From NCBI RefSeq assembly GCF_900100315.1, contig NZ_FNFF01000002.1:434001-498000 (forward strand): DNA of 64,000 nucleotides. Reading direction: 5' to 3'. The notes under the pieces were generated by a model that saw only the letters and a list, made by a program, of their open reading frames with translations, was not told where the DNA came from and did not search any database. Every line of letters starts with the position of its first letter. Within the stretch, counting starts at the first letter, position 1. The translations under genes were made by a program, and so were the position numbers. Below are positions 1-8,410 of this stretch, in pieces. Source of the stretch: Streptomyces indicus. Its GTDB lineage: Bacteria > Actinomycetota > Actinomycetes > Streptomycetales > Streptomycetaceae.

Positions 1-38
1 GCGCCCCGCGCCCGCCTTCCGGGGCTGCGCCCCGCTCG

Positions 39-372
39 CTGCTCCGCCGCTCCGCGGCGGGGTTGGGATGTAAGGGCTGACGCCCCCACGCCCCGCTCCG
101 GGGCTCCGCCCCAGACCCCGCTGACGCTCCGCCGCTCCGCGGCGGGTGAGGTTCCAGGGGCTCACGCCCCCACACCCCCTCCGGGGCTTCGCCCCTGACC
201 CCGCTGATGCTCCGCCGCTCCGCGGCGGGTGAGGTTCCAGGGGCTCACGCCCCCACACCCCCTCCGGGGCTCCGCCCCAGACCCCGCTGACGCTCCGCCG
301 CTCCGCGGCGGGTGAGGTGGCAGGGGCTGGCGCCCCTGCACCCCGTTCGGGGGCTCCGCCCCCTGGCCCCCG
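39..372. repeat. Four tandem copies of a GC-rich 82-86 bp unit
   Basis: Copies run 39-120, 121-203, 204-286 and 287-372; the second and third differ at only a few positions. Each unit holds the core gctccgccgctccgcggcgg followed by an imperfect palindrome of the type ggggctccgcccc. No open frame here has Streptomyces-like codon use with a start and ribosome site, so 1-892 is read as gene-free. The same kind of core, reverse-complemented, recurs at 36335-36630. Confidence 0.85.
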
Positions 373-400
373 CGTGGTGCGGGGAGCACACCGGGGCGCC

Positions 401-480
401 CCGTGACGTGCGCAGTACACCGGGCCACCCCGTGACGTGCGCAGTACACCGGCGCGCTCGCGTGGCATGCGCAGTGCACC
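401..480. repeat. Short tandem repeat, period 29-30 bp
   Basis: Three copies of ccgtgacgtgcgcagtacac, the third diverged (cgtggcatgcgcagtgcacc), starting near 401, 430 and 460. They directly follow the 83-bp repeat block. No coding sense is apparent. Confidence 0.75.
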
Positions 481-735
481 CGCGCACCCGCGTGCCGGCG
501 CGGCGGGTCGCACACCAGCCGCCCCAAAAGCTCATCGGCTGCAGGCCTGCGCCCCGTCCGTAAGCCCCCCGCCGGATGCGGGGCGTACGGGTAGGGCGCG
601 GCCGGTGGGCCCGGTGCGGTGGCCCGGTGGTCCCGAGGAGGCGGGACCGGTGGTCCGAGGAGGACCGGGTGGTGCGGGGTCCCCACCCCGCACCTGTGGT
701 TGCCGCTCGCGGTGAGAGGTTCACGTGCGAGCTTT

Positions 736-752
736 CGCTACGACTCGTAGCG
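736..752. promoter_or_regulatory. Candidate operator upstream of the TetR gene
   Basis: Perfect inverted repeat cgctacg-act-cgtagcg about 140 bp before the TetR start. Size and symmetry suit a TetR dimer, but the distance is long, so assignment to this regulator is inference. Confidence 0.4.
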
Positions 753-892
753 TATATCGTCTGCCGGGCGCTCGGCTCGTGATCTCCCTCACGGGGGTGG
801 GGCGATCACGGGCCGGGCCGCCCGCCCCGCCACGCCCTCGGCACCCCACCCGCACCCCCGCCCGTCCCGTACCGCCCGGTATGGTCACCGCC

Positions 893-1510
893 ATGCACAG
901 CAGTACCGAGCGGTCCGGCCGCACCGGGCGCCCCCGCAGCGTCGAAGCGGATGCCGCGATCCTCGGGGCCACCCGGGACGCCCTCGTCGAACTCGGCTGG
1001 TCGAAGCTGACGCTCGGGGACGTGGCCACACGCGCCGGCGTCGCGAAGACCACCCTGTACCGGCGGTGGGCCGGCAAGAACGAGCTCGTCGTGGACGCCG
1101 TCGCCGTGCTCTTCGACGAGCTGGAGCTGCCCGACCTCGGCAGCCTCGCGGCCGATGTCGAGGACGTGGTGCTCCAGTTCGCGCGGCTGCTCGAGCGCCC
1201 CGAGACGCGTACGGCCCTGATGGCCGTCGTCTCCGAGTCCACCCGCGACGACGCCCTGCGCGCGCGGATCCGCTCCTCCATCGTGGAGCGGCAGAAGCGG
1301 CTCGTCCTCGAAGGGCGGCAACGGGCCCAGGAGCGGGGCGAGTTGCCCGTACAGAGTGACGACGAGGCCGCCGCCCGTACCGCCGACCTCATCTTCGACG
1401 TCGTCGCCGGCGCCGTGGTCCACCGCTCCCTGGTGAGCGCCGAGCCGGTGGACCGCGCGTGGGCGGCCTCGTTCGTGCGCCTGCTGCTCAACGGACTGAC
1501 CCATGTGTGA
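893..1510 (+). CDS. TetR/AcrR-family transcriptional regulator
   Basis: A 205-residue regulator. The N-terminal helix-turn-helix spans about residues 22-68, with the typical recognition helix segment TTLYRRWAGKNEL; the rest is an all-helical ligand-binding domain that I cannot assign to a ligand. The ATG at 893 is preferred over an in-frame ATG at 881 because a -10-like TATGGT (880-885) lies 7 nt before it and there is no Shine-Dalgarno sequence, suggesting a leaderless mRNA. The acetyltransferase gene begins 40 bp downstream on the same strand and is the obvious candidate target. Confidence 0.85.
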   Translation: MHSSTERSGRTGRPRSVEADAAILGATRDALVELGWSKLTLGDVATRAGVAKTTLYRRWAGKNELVVDAVAVLFDELELPDLGSLAADVEDVVLQFARLLERPETRTALMAVVSESTRDDALRARIRSSIVERQKRLVLEGRQRAQERGELPVQSDDEAAARTADLIFDVVAGAVVHRSLVSAEPVDRAWAASFVRLLLNGLTHV

Positions 1511-1550
1511 CGGCATGGGTGAAGACGCGTAAGAAGAGAGGCTGCCCGCG

Positions 1551-2186
1551 ATGCCCGTGCCCGCCGATCCGACCGTCCTGCACGCCATGCCCGACCAGCC
1601 GCGCGTGGTGCTGCTCAAGCCGCTGGTGCAGTCCCCGCTGATCGAGGTCGGGGAGTTCTCGTACTACGACGATCCGGAGCACGCCACCGCCTTCGAGACG
1701 CGCAATGTGCTCTATCACTACGGGCCCGAGCGGCTGGTCATCGGGAAGTTCTGCGCGCTGGGCACGGGCACGCGCTTCATCATGAACGGCGCCAACCACC
1801 GTATGGACGGCCCCTCCACCTTCCCCTTCCCCACCATGGGCGGGTCCTGGGCGGAGCACTTCGACCTGCTGACCGGCCTGCCCAACCCCGGGGACACCGT
1901 GGTCGGGAACGACGTCTGGTTCGGCAACGGCGCCACCGTGATGCCGGGCGTGCGGATCGGGCACGGCGCGATCATCGCGACCGGCGCGGTGGTCACCGGC
2001 GATGTGCCCGACTACGGGATCGTCGGCGGGAACCCGGCCCGCCTCATCCGCACCCGCTTCGACGAGCAGACCGTCGAGCGGCTGCTCGCTGTGGCCTGGT
2101 GGGACTGGCCGGCCGAGCACATCACCGCACACGTCCGCACGATCATGTCCGGATCGGTGACGGAGCTGGAGGACGCGGCTCCGTGA
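1551..2186 (+). CDS. CatB/Vat-type (xenobiotic) acetyltransferase
   Basis: A 211-residue left-handed beta-helix acetyltransferase using acetyl-CoA. The signature GANHRMDG carries His83, matching the catalytic histidine of the CatB/Vat family, and hexapeptide repeats follow at about 114-165 ending in GIVGGNPARLIR, the usual CoA-binding end. Length fits the family (about 205-220). Known members acetylate chloramphenicol or streptogramin A; the substrate here is unknown, and many actinobacterial members are not resistance enzymes. A second possible start is the ATG at 1587. A purine-rich stretch (agagagg) lies upstream of 1551. Probably co-transcribed with the TetR gene. Confidence 0.85.
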   Translation: MPVPADPTVLHAMPDQPRVVLLKPLVQSPLIEVGEFSYYDDPEHATAFETRNVLYHYGPERLVIGKFCALGTGTRFIMNGANHRMDGPSTFPFPTMGGSWAEHFDLLTGLPNPGDTVVGNDVWFGNGATVMPGVRIGHGAIIATGAVVTGDVPDYGIVGGNPARLIRTRFDEQTVERLLAVAWWDWPAEHITAHVRTIMSGSVTELEDAAP

Positions 2187-2192
2187 CGCGGA

Positions 2193-2225
2193 CCGGGGTG
2201 GACGCGCCCGGCACGTCCACCCCGG
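2193..2225. terminator. Bidirectional terminator between convergent genes
   Basis: Stem ccggggtggac / gtccaccccgg (11 bp, 11-nt loop) placed between the ends of the convergent acetyltransferase and dehydratase genes. No T-tract, as is common in Streptomyces. Confidence 0.65.
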
Positions 2226-2249
2226 ATCGGCCGGACACCCCGACCGGCC

Positions 2250-3263
2250 TCAGACCTGGTAACGCTCCACGTCGAACAGCCGCAGGTTCTCCGCCACCCA
2301 CTCCGACGTCCGCTTCAGGCCCTCGCCCAGCGACATCTGCGGCTCCCAGCCCGCCCATTCACGGGCCCGGGAGTTGTCCGAGAGCAGGCGCTCCACCTCG
2401 CTGCCCGCGGGCCGCAGCCGCGCGGGGTCGACCACCACGGTGGCGTCCCGGCCCGAGGCCGCGATGAGTTCCTCGGCGAGACGGCCGATGGAGATCTCGC
2501 GTCCGGTGCCGAGGTTCACCACCTCGCCGAGCGCCCGGTCGCACGCGGCCACCGCGAGGAACCCGCGCGCGGTGTCCGTGACATACGTGAAGTCGCGGGT
2601 GGGCGTGAGCGAGCCCAGCTTGATCTCCCGTACGCCCGCGTGCAGTTGGGCCAGGATCGTCGGGATCACCGCGCGGGCCGACTGGCGCGGGCCGTAGGTG
2701 TTGAAGGGGCGGACCACCGCGACCGGCAGCTCGAAGGCGTGGCGGTGCGAGAGCGCCATCATGTCCGCGCCGATCTTCGAGGCCGAGTACGGGGACTGCG
2801 GCTGGAGCGGGTGGTCCTCACTGATCGGGACGGTGAGCGCGGTCCCGTAGACCTCGCTGGTGGAGGTGTGGATCAGGCGGCGCACTCCGTGGCGTCGGCA
2901 GGCCTCGGCGATGTTCTCGGTGCCGACGACGTTCGTCTGCACGTACGCGCCGGGCGAGTCGTAGCTGTACGGGATGCCGATGAGGGCCGCGAGGTGGAAG
3001 ACGGTGTCGCAGCCGGCCACCGCGTCCATCACGCGCCCGGGGTCGCGCACGTCGCCCGCGAGCATCTCGACCTCGGAGGTGCCGAGGTAGCGGGCGAGGT
3101 GCCCCTTCTCGGCGTACGGCTTGTAGTGCACCAACGCCCGGACGCGCGCGCCCTGTTCGACGAGCAGGTCGACGAGCGTGGAGCCGATGAAGCCCTCGGC
3201 GCCGGTGACGAGGACGGTGCGACCGCTCCAGTCGAAGGAGTTCCGGTCGGATACGGGGTTCAT
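2250..3263 (-). CDS. LegB-like NAD-dependent nucleotide-sugar 4,6-dehydratase/epimerase
   Basis: A 337-residue extended short-chain dehydrogenase. Rossmann motif GAEGFIG at 21-27, catalytic Tyr159/Lys163 in SPYSASKIG, and STSEVYG at 134-140. The segment RPFNTYGPRQSARAVIPT is characteristic of the LegB-type UDP-hexose 4,6-dehydratase branch, which makes 6-deoxy-4-keto sugars for legionaminic-acid-like or other deoxysugars. Asp of the dehydratase TDE triad is replaced (TSE), as in that branch, so a simple epimerase remains possible. The ATG overlaps the stop of the MurG-like gene (ATGA, 3260-3263), showing translational coupling. No sialic-acid synthase genes are nearby. Confidence 0.75.
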   Translation of the reverse strand: MNPVSDRNSFDWSGRTVLVTGAEGFIGSTLVDLLVEQGARVRALVHYKPYAEKGHLARYLGTSEVEMLAGDVRDPGRVMDAVAGCDTVFHLAALIGIPYSYDSPGAYVQTNVVGTENIAEACRRHGVRRLIHTSTSEVYGTALTVPISEDHPLQPQSPYSASKIGADMMALSHRHAFELPVAVVRPFNTYGPRQSARAVIPTILAQLHAGVREIKLGSLTPTRDFTYVTDTARGFLAVAACDRALGEVVNLGTGREISIGRLAEELIAASGRDATVVVDPARLRPAGSEVERLLSDNSRAREWAGWEPQMSLGEGLKRTSEWVAENLRLFDVERYQV

Positions 3264-4429
3264 GCGGCGTTCTCCATCAGGGTGAGGCGGGCGGGGTGGC
3301 CGGCGAGGCGCAGGACCTCGGCGGTCAGGTTGCGGGCGGCGTCGGCGTGCGGGCCGGGGTCGGCGGCGCGGGCCATGGCGGCGAGGCGTTCGGGACGGTC
3401 GAGCAGCGGGCCGACCAGGTCGGCGAGGTGCTCGGCGGTGGTCTCGGCGTCGGGCAGGAGCAGTCCCGCGCCGACGTCGCTGAGCACGCGCGCGTTGTGG
3501 GTCTGGTGGTCGCCGGGCGCGTGCGGGTACGGGACGAGGACGGCGGGCACGCCCGTGGCAGCGAGTTCGGCGACGGTGGCGGAGCCGGCCCGGCAGACCA
3601 CCAGGTCGGCGGCGGCGTACGCGTGGTCCATGCGGTCCAGGTAGGGCACGGCCCGCGCGACGGGCGAGGCGCCGAGCCGGCGCCGGGTCTCCTCCAGGGC
3701 GGCCGGGCCCGTCTTGATGAGAAGGAACACGTCGGTGCGCGAGCGCCACAGCTCCGCGAGGCCGAGTGCCGCCTCGGTGAGGCGGGCCGCGCCGAGGCTG
3801 CCGCCGTTGAAGACGATCACGCGCGCGTCCTGCGGCACCCCGAGCGCCCGGCGCGCCTCGGCGCGCAGGGCGGGACGGTCGAGGCCGGCCAGTCCGGCGG
3901 CGATGGGCATGCCGACCACCCGGGCCCGCTCACCGCCCGCGAGATGGGCGCGGCTGCGGTCGAAGGCGACCGTGAGGTGCGGGGTGAGGCGGGCGGCGAA
4001 CTGGTTGGCGCGGCCCGGCACGGCGTTGGACTCGTGGATCACGCTCGGCAGCCCGGCGAACCGCGCACCGACGATCACCGGCGCGCTGGGATAGCCGCCC
4101 ATGCCCACCGCGACCTGCGCGCGCTGCTCGCGCAGGATCGAGCGGACCTGCATCCCGGACTTCACCAGCGCCGCGGGCAGCAGATAGCGGCGGGCGCCGA
4201 GGGAGGGGTCGAAGGGGATCATGTCGACGGTGTGCAGCCGGTAGCCGGCCCCGGGTATGAGGCGGGTCTCCAGACCGCGGGTGGTGCCCACGAAGGAGAT
4301 CTCCGCGTCGGGCACGGCACGGCGCAGGGCGTCGGCGAGCGCGAGACCGGGATAGATGTGGCCCCCGGTCCCGCCCGCACCGATCACCACGGACAGGGGC
4401 GGTGTGGGTGAAGTCAGCATGCGAAGCAC
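3260..4429 (-). CDS. MurG-type GT28 glycosyltransferase (probable paralogue)
   Basis: A 389-residue two-domain GT-B glycosyltransferase. The glycine loop GAGGTGGH (about 17-24) and the C-terminal donor site segment PYPHAPGDHQTHNA (about 301-314) match MurG, which transfers GlcNAc from UDP-GlcNAc to lipid I. It is not in a division/cell-wall cluster here: no ftsW, murD or murC flank it. It is coupled to a sugar dehydratase gene, so it more likely acts on another lipid-linked acceptor or donor, or is a backup MurG. In-frame ATGs at 4429 and 4420 are both possible. Divergent from the response regulator gene, with repeats between them. Confidence 0.8.
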   Translation of the reverse strand: MLRMLTSPTPPLSVVIGAGGTGGHIYPGLALADALRRAVPDAEISFVGTTRGLETRLIPGAGYRLHTVDMIPFDPSLGARRYLLPAALVKSGMQVRSILREQRAQVAVGMGGYPSAPVIVGARFAGLPSVIHESNAVPGRANQFAARLTPHLTVAFDRSRAHLAGGERARVVGMPIAAGLAGLDRPALRAEARRALGVPQDARVIVFNGGSLGAARLTEAALGLAELWRSRTDVFLLIKTGPAALEETRRRLGASPVARAVPYLDRMDHAYAAADLVVCRAGSATVAELAATGVPAVLVPYPHAPGDHQTHNARVLSDVGAGLLLPDAETTAEHLADLVGPLLDRPERLAAMARAADPGPHADAARNLTAEVLRLAGHPARLTLMENAA

Positions 4430-4439
4430 CCTGACGAAC

Positions 4440-4461
4440 CGGACTAAGAGGGTTCTAAGAG
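4440..4461. promoter_or_regulatory. 11-bp direct repeat, candidate response-regulator box
   Basis: Two tandem 11-mers, cggactaagag and ggttctaagag, sharing ctaagag at 4444-4450 and 4455-4461. Spacing of one helical turn is the classic binding pattern of OmpR-family dimers. It lies 24 bp before the response regulator start and 11 bp before the MurG-like gene's start, so it could control both. Confidence 0.6.
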
Positions 4462-4484
4462 TCCGGTTTGGCAGTCTTTACGGC

Positions 4485-5207
4485 ATGGCAGCGAACTCCC
4501 CCGCCCCACCCGCCCCTCCCGTACGCGCGCGGATCCTCGTCGTCGACGACGAGCCCGAGGTGCGGGCCGCCGTCGAGGACGGCCTCACGGTCGAGGGGTA
4601 CGAGGTGCGCGGCGCGGGCGACGGGCTCGCGGCCCTGTCCGCGGTGGCCTCCTGGCAGCCGGACGCGCTCGTCGTGGACGTGATGATGCCCGTGATGGAC
4701 GGGCTCGCGCTGTGCCGCCGGCTGCGCGCGCTGGGCGACCGTACGCCGGTCCTGGTCCTGACCGCGCTCGGCTCGGTGAGCGAGCGGGTGGACGGCCTGG
4801 ACGCGGGCGCCGACGACTATCTGGTGAAGCCCTTCGCCCTGGACGAGCTGGCCGCGCGGGTCCGGGCGCTGCTGCGCCGGGCCGCGCCGGACCCGGTCGA
4901 GTCCGGCGAGCTGCTCGCGTTCGCGGATCTGACGGCCGACCCCGTGACCCGCACCGGGCAGCGCGGCGGCCGGCCGCTCGAGTTCAGCCGGACCGAGTTC
5001 GCGCTCCTGGAGCAGCTGCTGCTCAGCCCGGGCCAGACGCTGCCGCGCGAGCTGCTCCTGGAGCGCGTGTGGGGCCAGGACTTCGGCCCGGACTCCAACT
5101 CCCTCGCCGTATACGTGGGTTATCTGCGCCGCAAGCTGGAAGCGGGCGGCGAGCCGCGCCTCGTCCACACCGTGCACGGCGTGGGCTACCGCCTGGACGT
5201 GGCGTGA
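4485..5207 (+). CDS. OmpR-family response regulator
   Basis: A 240-residue response regulator. Receiver domain about 15-130 with acidic pocket DDE at 21-23, phospho-acceptor Asp65 (VVDVMMP) and Lys115 (YLVKPF); winged-helix DNA-binding domain about 145-238 with the terminal TVHGVGYRL. The ATG at 4485 is chosen because upstream in-frame codons lie in the divergent promoter region. Its stop overlaps the kinase start as GTGA (5204-5207). Direct repeats at 4440-4461 suggest autoregulation and control of the MurG-like/dehydratase pair. Confidence 0.92.
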   Translation: MAANSPAPPAPPVRARILVVDDEPEVRAAVEDGLTVEGYEVRGAGDGLAALSAVASWQPDALVVDVMMPVMDGLALCRRLRALGDRTPVLVLTALGSVSERVDGLDAGADDYLVKPFALDELAARVRALLRRAAPDPVESGELLAFADLTADPVTRTGQRGGRPLEFSRTEFALLEQLLLSPGQTLPRELLLERVWGQDFGPDSNSLAVYVGYLRRKLEAGGEPRLVHTVHGVGYRLDVA

Positions 5208-6763
5208 GCTCGGCACGGGACGCGGGCCAGGAGCGCGGCGGCGCGCCCTCCCGCGGCAACGGGCCCGCCCACGACAGGGAGGCGACCGGACACGGCCGGG
5301 GATCCGCACACGACCAGGGACCCTCCCGCGGAAGGGGATCCGCCCCCGCCCACGCCCTCGGCGCCCGCTGGCGGCGGCGCCGTCCGCTGCGCACCCGGCT
5401 CGCGCTCGCCGCGACGGCCGCGGTGGCGCTGGTCGCGGTGGGGATCTGCACGGCCGCGTTCTTCGTGATCCGCTTCAAGCTCTACCAGCAGCTCGACCAG
5501 AACCTCGCCCAGTCCGCGAACCTGATCGCCCAGCAGCACCAGCGCGAGTCCATCGGCGTGTACACCGGCGAGTGCCGCTACCTGGGCGCGCCCGCCTGCG
5601 TCCAGCGGGTGCCGGAGGATCCGGCGAAGGACCCGTCGAAGCCGTACGCGGAGAAGGGCCCGGAGGGGGACGCGCGTCCGGACGATCCGTACGTCCTGCC
5701 CGTGTCGGGCACGACCCGGCAGGTCGCGTCCGGTCAACACCCCGCGTACTACACCAACTTCACGCTCGACGGCCATCCGGCCCGGATGTACACCACCCCT
5801 TCGACCGACGGCACGGCGCTCCAGGTGGCGCTGCGCGCCGACATCGCCGACCGCGGGGTGCGCCAGGCCGCGACCCTGCTCGCCCTGGTGGGCGGGGCCG
5901 GGGTGCTGCTCGCGGGCGCGGCCGGGTACTGGGTCTCGCGCACCGGGCTCGCACCGGTCACCCGGCTCACCGCCACCGCCGAGCGGATCGCCGCCACGCG
6001 CGACGCCCGGCACCGCATCGAGCTGCCGCCGGGGCGTGCGGGCCGCGAGGACGAGGTGACGCGGCTCGCGGCCACGTTCAACACGATGCTCGGCGAGCTG
6101 GAGCAGTCGGTCACCGCGCAGCGCCGCCTGGTCGCCGACGCCTCCCACGAGCTGCGCACCCCGCTCACGGCGCTGCGGACGAATGCCGAACTCCTCGCCC
6201 GCGCCGACCGGTTGACGCCCGCGCAGCGCGACCGCGCCGCCCAGGCTCTCGGCCGGCAGCTGCGGGAGGTGACCGGGCTGGTGAACGACCTGATCGAGCT
6301 GGCCCGCGACGAGGAACCGCTGCCCCTGCTGGAAGAGGTGCGGCTGGCGGCCCTGGTGGGGCATGCAGTGGAGGCGGCCCGTACGCACTGGCCCGCGGTC
6401 TCCTTCACCTGGGACGTGGACGAGCCGGCCGCCGCCCTGACGCTGCCCGGGGTCCCCTCGCGCCTGTCCCGCCTGGTGACGAATCTGCTCGACAACGCGG
6501 CGAAGTTCTCCCCGCCCGGCGGCCCGGTCGAAGTGACCCTCACCGAGCGGACGTTGACCGTGCGGGACCACGGCCCGGGCATCGACCCGGCGGACCTGCC
6601 GCATGTCTTCGACCGCTTCTACCGCGCCGAGTCCGCCCGCGCCCTGCCCGGTTCGGGGCTCGGCCTCGCGATGGCCCGCCAGATCGCCCGCGCCCACGGG
6701 GCGGAGCTCACGGCGGGCCGGGCGCCGGGCGGCGGGGCGCTGTTCACCCTTGCGCTGCCTTGA
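5204..6763 (+). CDS. Membrane sensor histidine kinase
   Basis: A 519-residue kinase paired with the preceding regulator (GTGA overlap). A Gly/Arg/His-rich cytoplasmic tail of about 60 residues precedes TM1 (66-89); an extracytoplasmic sensor (90-221) with two cysteines (124, 132) and TM2 (222-244) follow, then HAMP (245-300), HisKA with His315 in ASHELRTPL, and an ATPase domain with N box (NLLDNAAKF) and G boxes (DHGPGI, GSGLGLAMA). The sensor domain matches nothing I recognise. Context next to a MurG-like gene suggests sensing of envelope stress, which is inference. Confidence 0.9.
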   Translation: MSSARDAGQERGGAPSRGNGPAHDREATGHGRGSAHDQGPSRGRGSAPAHALGARWRRRRPLRTRLALAATAAVALVAVGICTAAFFVIRFKLYQQLDQNLAQSANLIAQQHQRESIGVYTGECRYLGAPACVQRVPEDPAKDPSKPYAEKGPEGDARPDDPYVLPVSGTTRQVASGQHPAYYTNFTLDGHPARMYTTPSTDGTALQVALRADIADRGVRQAATLLALVGGAGVLLAGAAGYWVSRTGLAPVTRLTATAERIAATRDARHRIELPPGRAGREDEVTRLAATFNTMLGELEQSVTAQRRLVADASHELRTPLTALRTNAELLARADRLTPAQRDRAAQALGRQLREVTGLVNDLIELARDEEPLPLLEEVRLAALVGHAVEAARTHWPAVSFTWDVDEPAAALTLPGVPSRLSRLVTNLLDNAAKFSPPGGPVEVTLTERTLTVRDHGPGIDPADLPHVFDRFYRAESARALPGSGLGLAMARQIARAHGAELTAGRAPGGGALFTLALP

Positions 6764-6786
6764 TCCCGCTGATCCATAGTGGGGCC

Positions 6787-7344
6787 ATGGGAGAGAACAA
6801 GAAGCGCATGCTGGCGGGTGACTGGTACATCGCCGACGACGAGGAGCTGCTCGCGGCGACGGTGCGGCGGGCCAAGCTGTGCGAGCTCTACAACGCGGCC
6901 TCGACGGCGCCGGCCGACCAACGCCGCAACCTGCTGAAGCAGTTGATCGGTGAGCTCGGCGAGGACGTGCGCATCCGCCCGCCGTTCCAGTGCGACTACG
7001 GCACGTACATCTCGATCGGCGCCCGCACCTTCGTCAACTTCGGCGCGGTCTTCCTGGACGCGGCCCCGATCACGATCGGCGAGGACGTCCAGATCGGCCC
7101 GAACGTCCAACTTCTCACCCCCACCCACGAGTTGGATCCGGTGCGCCGCCGGGAGGGCTGGGAGAAGGGCGAGCCGATCACCATCGGCGACAACGTCTGG
7201 CTCGGCGGCGGCGTGATCGTCTGCCCGGGCGTGACCATCGGCGCGGACACCGTGGTCGGCGCGGGCTCGGTGGTCACGCGCGACCTGCCGGCGGGCGTCC
7301 TGGCCGTGGGCAACCCGGCGCGGGTGGTGCGCAGCCTGCGCTGA
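6787..7344 (+). CDS. Maltose/galactoside-type sugar O-acetyltransferase
   Basis: A 185-residue Maa/LacA/NodL-family enzyme that acetylates a sugar hydroxyl with acetyl-CoA. N-terminal Mac domain (about 5-60, KRMLAGDWYIADDEEL), then a left-handed beta-helix with catalytic His114 in TPTHELD and the loop ITIGDNVWLGGGVIVCPGV. Full family length. The start lies 23 bp after the kinase stop, so it may be read through from the two-component operon, or from a weak -10-like CATAGT at 6775-6780. The acceptor sugar is unknown. Confidence 0.88.
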   Translation: MGENKKRMLAGDWYIADDEELLAATVRRAKLCELYNAASTAPADQRRNLLKQLIGELGEDVRIRPPFQCDYGTYISIGARTFVNFGAVFLDAAPITIGEDVQIGPNVQLLTPTHELDPVRRREGWEKGEPITIGDNVWLGGGVIVCPGVTIGADTVVGAGSVVTRDLPAGVLAVGNPARVVRSLR

Positions 7345-7350
7345 CCGCCC

Positions 7351-8337
7351 TCACACGTCGGCCCCCGCCAGGGCGATCCCCAACGGCGTCCGCTCGTAGA
7401 GGACTTGGTGCCCGTAACGGCGCGAGGTGAGCAGGCCCGCACCCTTGAGGGCCGACAGATGCGCGGATACGGAGGAGGGGGCGAGGCCGAGCCGGTGGGC
7501 GAGCGCGGAGGTGCTCGCCGGGTCGGCGAGTGCGGTCAGGACGTCTGCGCGGGCCCGGCCGAGCAGGCGAGCGAGTGCGTCGGCGGTACCGGCGCCCGCC
7601 TCGCTCCACAGGCCGCCGATGCCGCGCGCCGGATAGATGATCGCGGGCCGCCACGGCTCCTCCTGGCCGCTGACCACATGCGGCCAGGTGAACACCGAGG
7701 GGATCAGGACCAGGCCCTCGCCGTGCAGGGTGCGCTCGTACTCCCCCAGGCTGCTGACCACGGTCAGGGTCGAGCCCTCCCAGCGCAGATTGGGGTTCAA
7801 CTCGCCGAGCAGCTCCCGGAATCCGACCGCCGCGAGCACCCGCGAGTGGTACGCGATATCCGCTTCGAGCAGCGCGCGCAGGCGCGGCCACTCGGGGGCG
7901 ATCAGCCGGTGCCAGGCCTGTTCGATGCGGTCGGCCAGGAGCTGGACGGCGGCCGCCGGGTCGGCGAGCAGCTGCCGCCCGAGCGCGCTCTCCAGCGCTC
8001 CCGGCTGGTCCGCGAGCGTCTCGTACAGATCGGTGTACGCGTCGTCGGCGGGCGTCTCCCGTACCCGCGACAACTCCTCGTCGAAGGTGGAGAGCGCGTT
8101 CGTCGGCGGCGGGCACCAGAAGTCCGGGTAGCGCCCGCGCTGCGGCATCAGGCGCAGGACCGGGGCGAGGTCGAGCTCGGCTGCCGCGTCCTTGATCCGG
8201 CGCAGCCACGGCAGGTGGTAGCCGTGGCTCTCGGGTCGCCCGAGCATGCTGATCGCCGCCTGCGTCTCCCAGATCGGCGAGATCGCGAACCGGCAGTGCA
8301 GCAGGTCCTGTTCACCGAAGTGCAGATGGAAGGGCAT
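7351..8337 (-). CDS. ArsR-type regulator with N-terminal DUF5937-like domain
   Basis: A 328-residue protein. The C-terminal 80 residues form a winged helix of ArsR type (LADPASTSALAHRLGLAPSSV, then LSALKGAGLLTSRRYGHQV), while the N-terminal 240 residues match the DUF5937-type domain seen on Streptomyces regulators. No metal-binding cysteine motif is visible, so a small-molecule ligand is more likely than a metal. Divergent from an MFS transporter gene with a palindrome in the shared promoter; convergent with, and 6 bp from, the acetyltransferase gene. Confidence 0.82.
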   Translation of the reverse strand: MPFHLHFGEQDLLHCRFAISPIWETQAAISMLGRPESHGYHLPWLRRIKDAAAELDLAPVLRLMPQRGRYPDFWCPPPTNALSTFDEELSRVRETPADDAYTDLYETLADQPGALESALGRQLLADPAAAVQLLADRIEQAWHRLIAPEWPRLRALLEADIAYHSRVLAAVGFRELLGELNPNLRWEGSTLTVVSSLGEYERTLHGEGLVLIPSVFTWPHVVSGQEEPWRPAIIYPARGIGGLWSEAGAGTADALARLLGRARADVLTALADPASTSALAHRLGLAPSSVSAHLSALKGAGLLTSRRYGHQVLYERTPLGIALAGADV

Positions 8338-8354
8338 GCCTTACGGTACGAAGA

Positions 8355-8370
8355 TTCGGCCTGAGCCGAA
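8355..8370. promoter_or_regulatory. Operator in the ArsR/MFS divergent promoter
   Basis: Inverted repeat ttcggc-ctga-gccgaa, extended imperfectly on both sides (aaga and tctt; ggtacg and cgtacg). It lies between the divergent start codons (8337 and 8411), where one regulator dimer could control both genes. Confidence 0.6.
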
Positions 8371-8410
8371 AGTCTTAGCCGTACGGGCCCGGGAGGCCAC
8401 GCTGCTGCAC

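Noticed and set aside
39..372. CRISPR array or attachment site
   Set aside because: Repeats are directly adjacent without spacers; no integrase or tRNA nearby.
1551..2186. Named chloramphenicol resistance gene
   Set aside because: The family is right, but nothing in the sequence fixes the substrate.
3260..4429. The essential murG of the division cluster
   Set aside because: No dcw neighbours; the housekeeping copy is expected elsewhere. Not proven.
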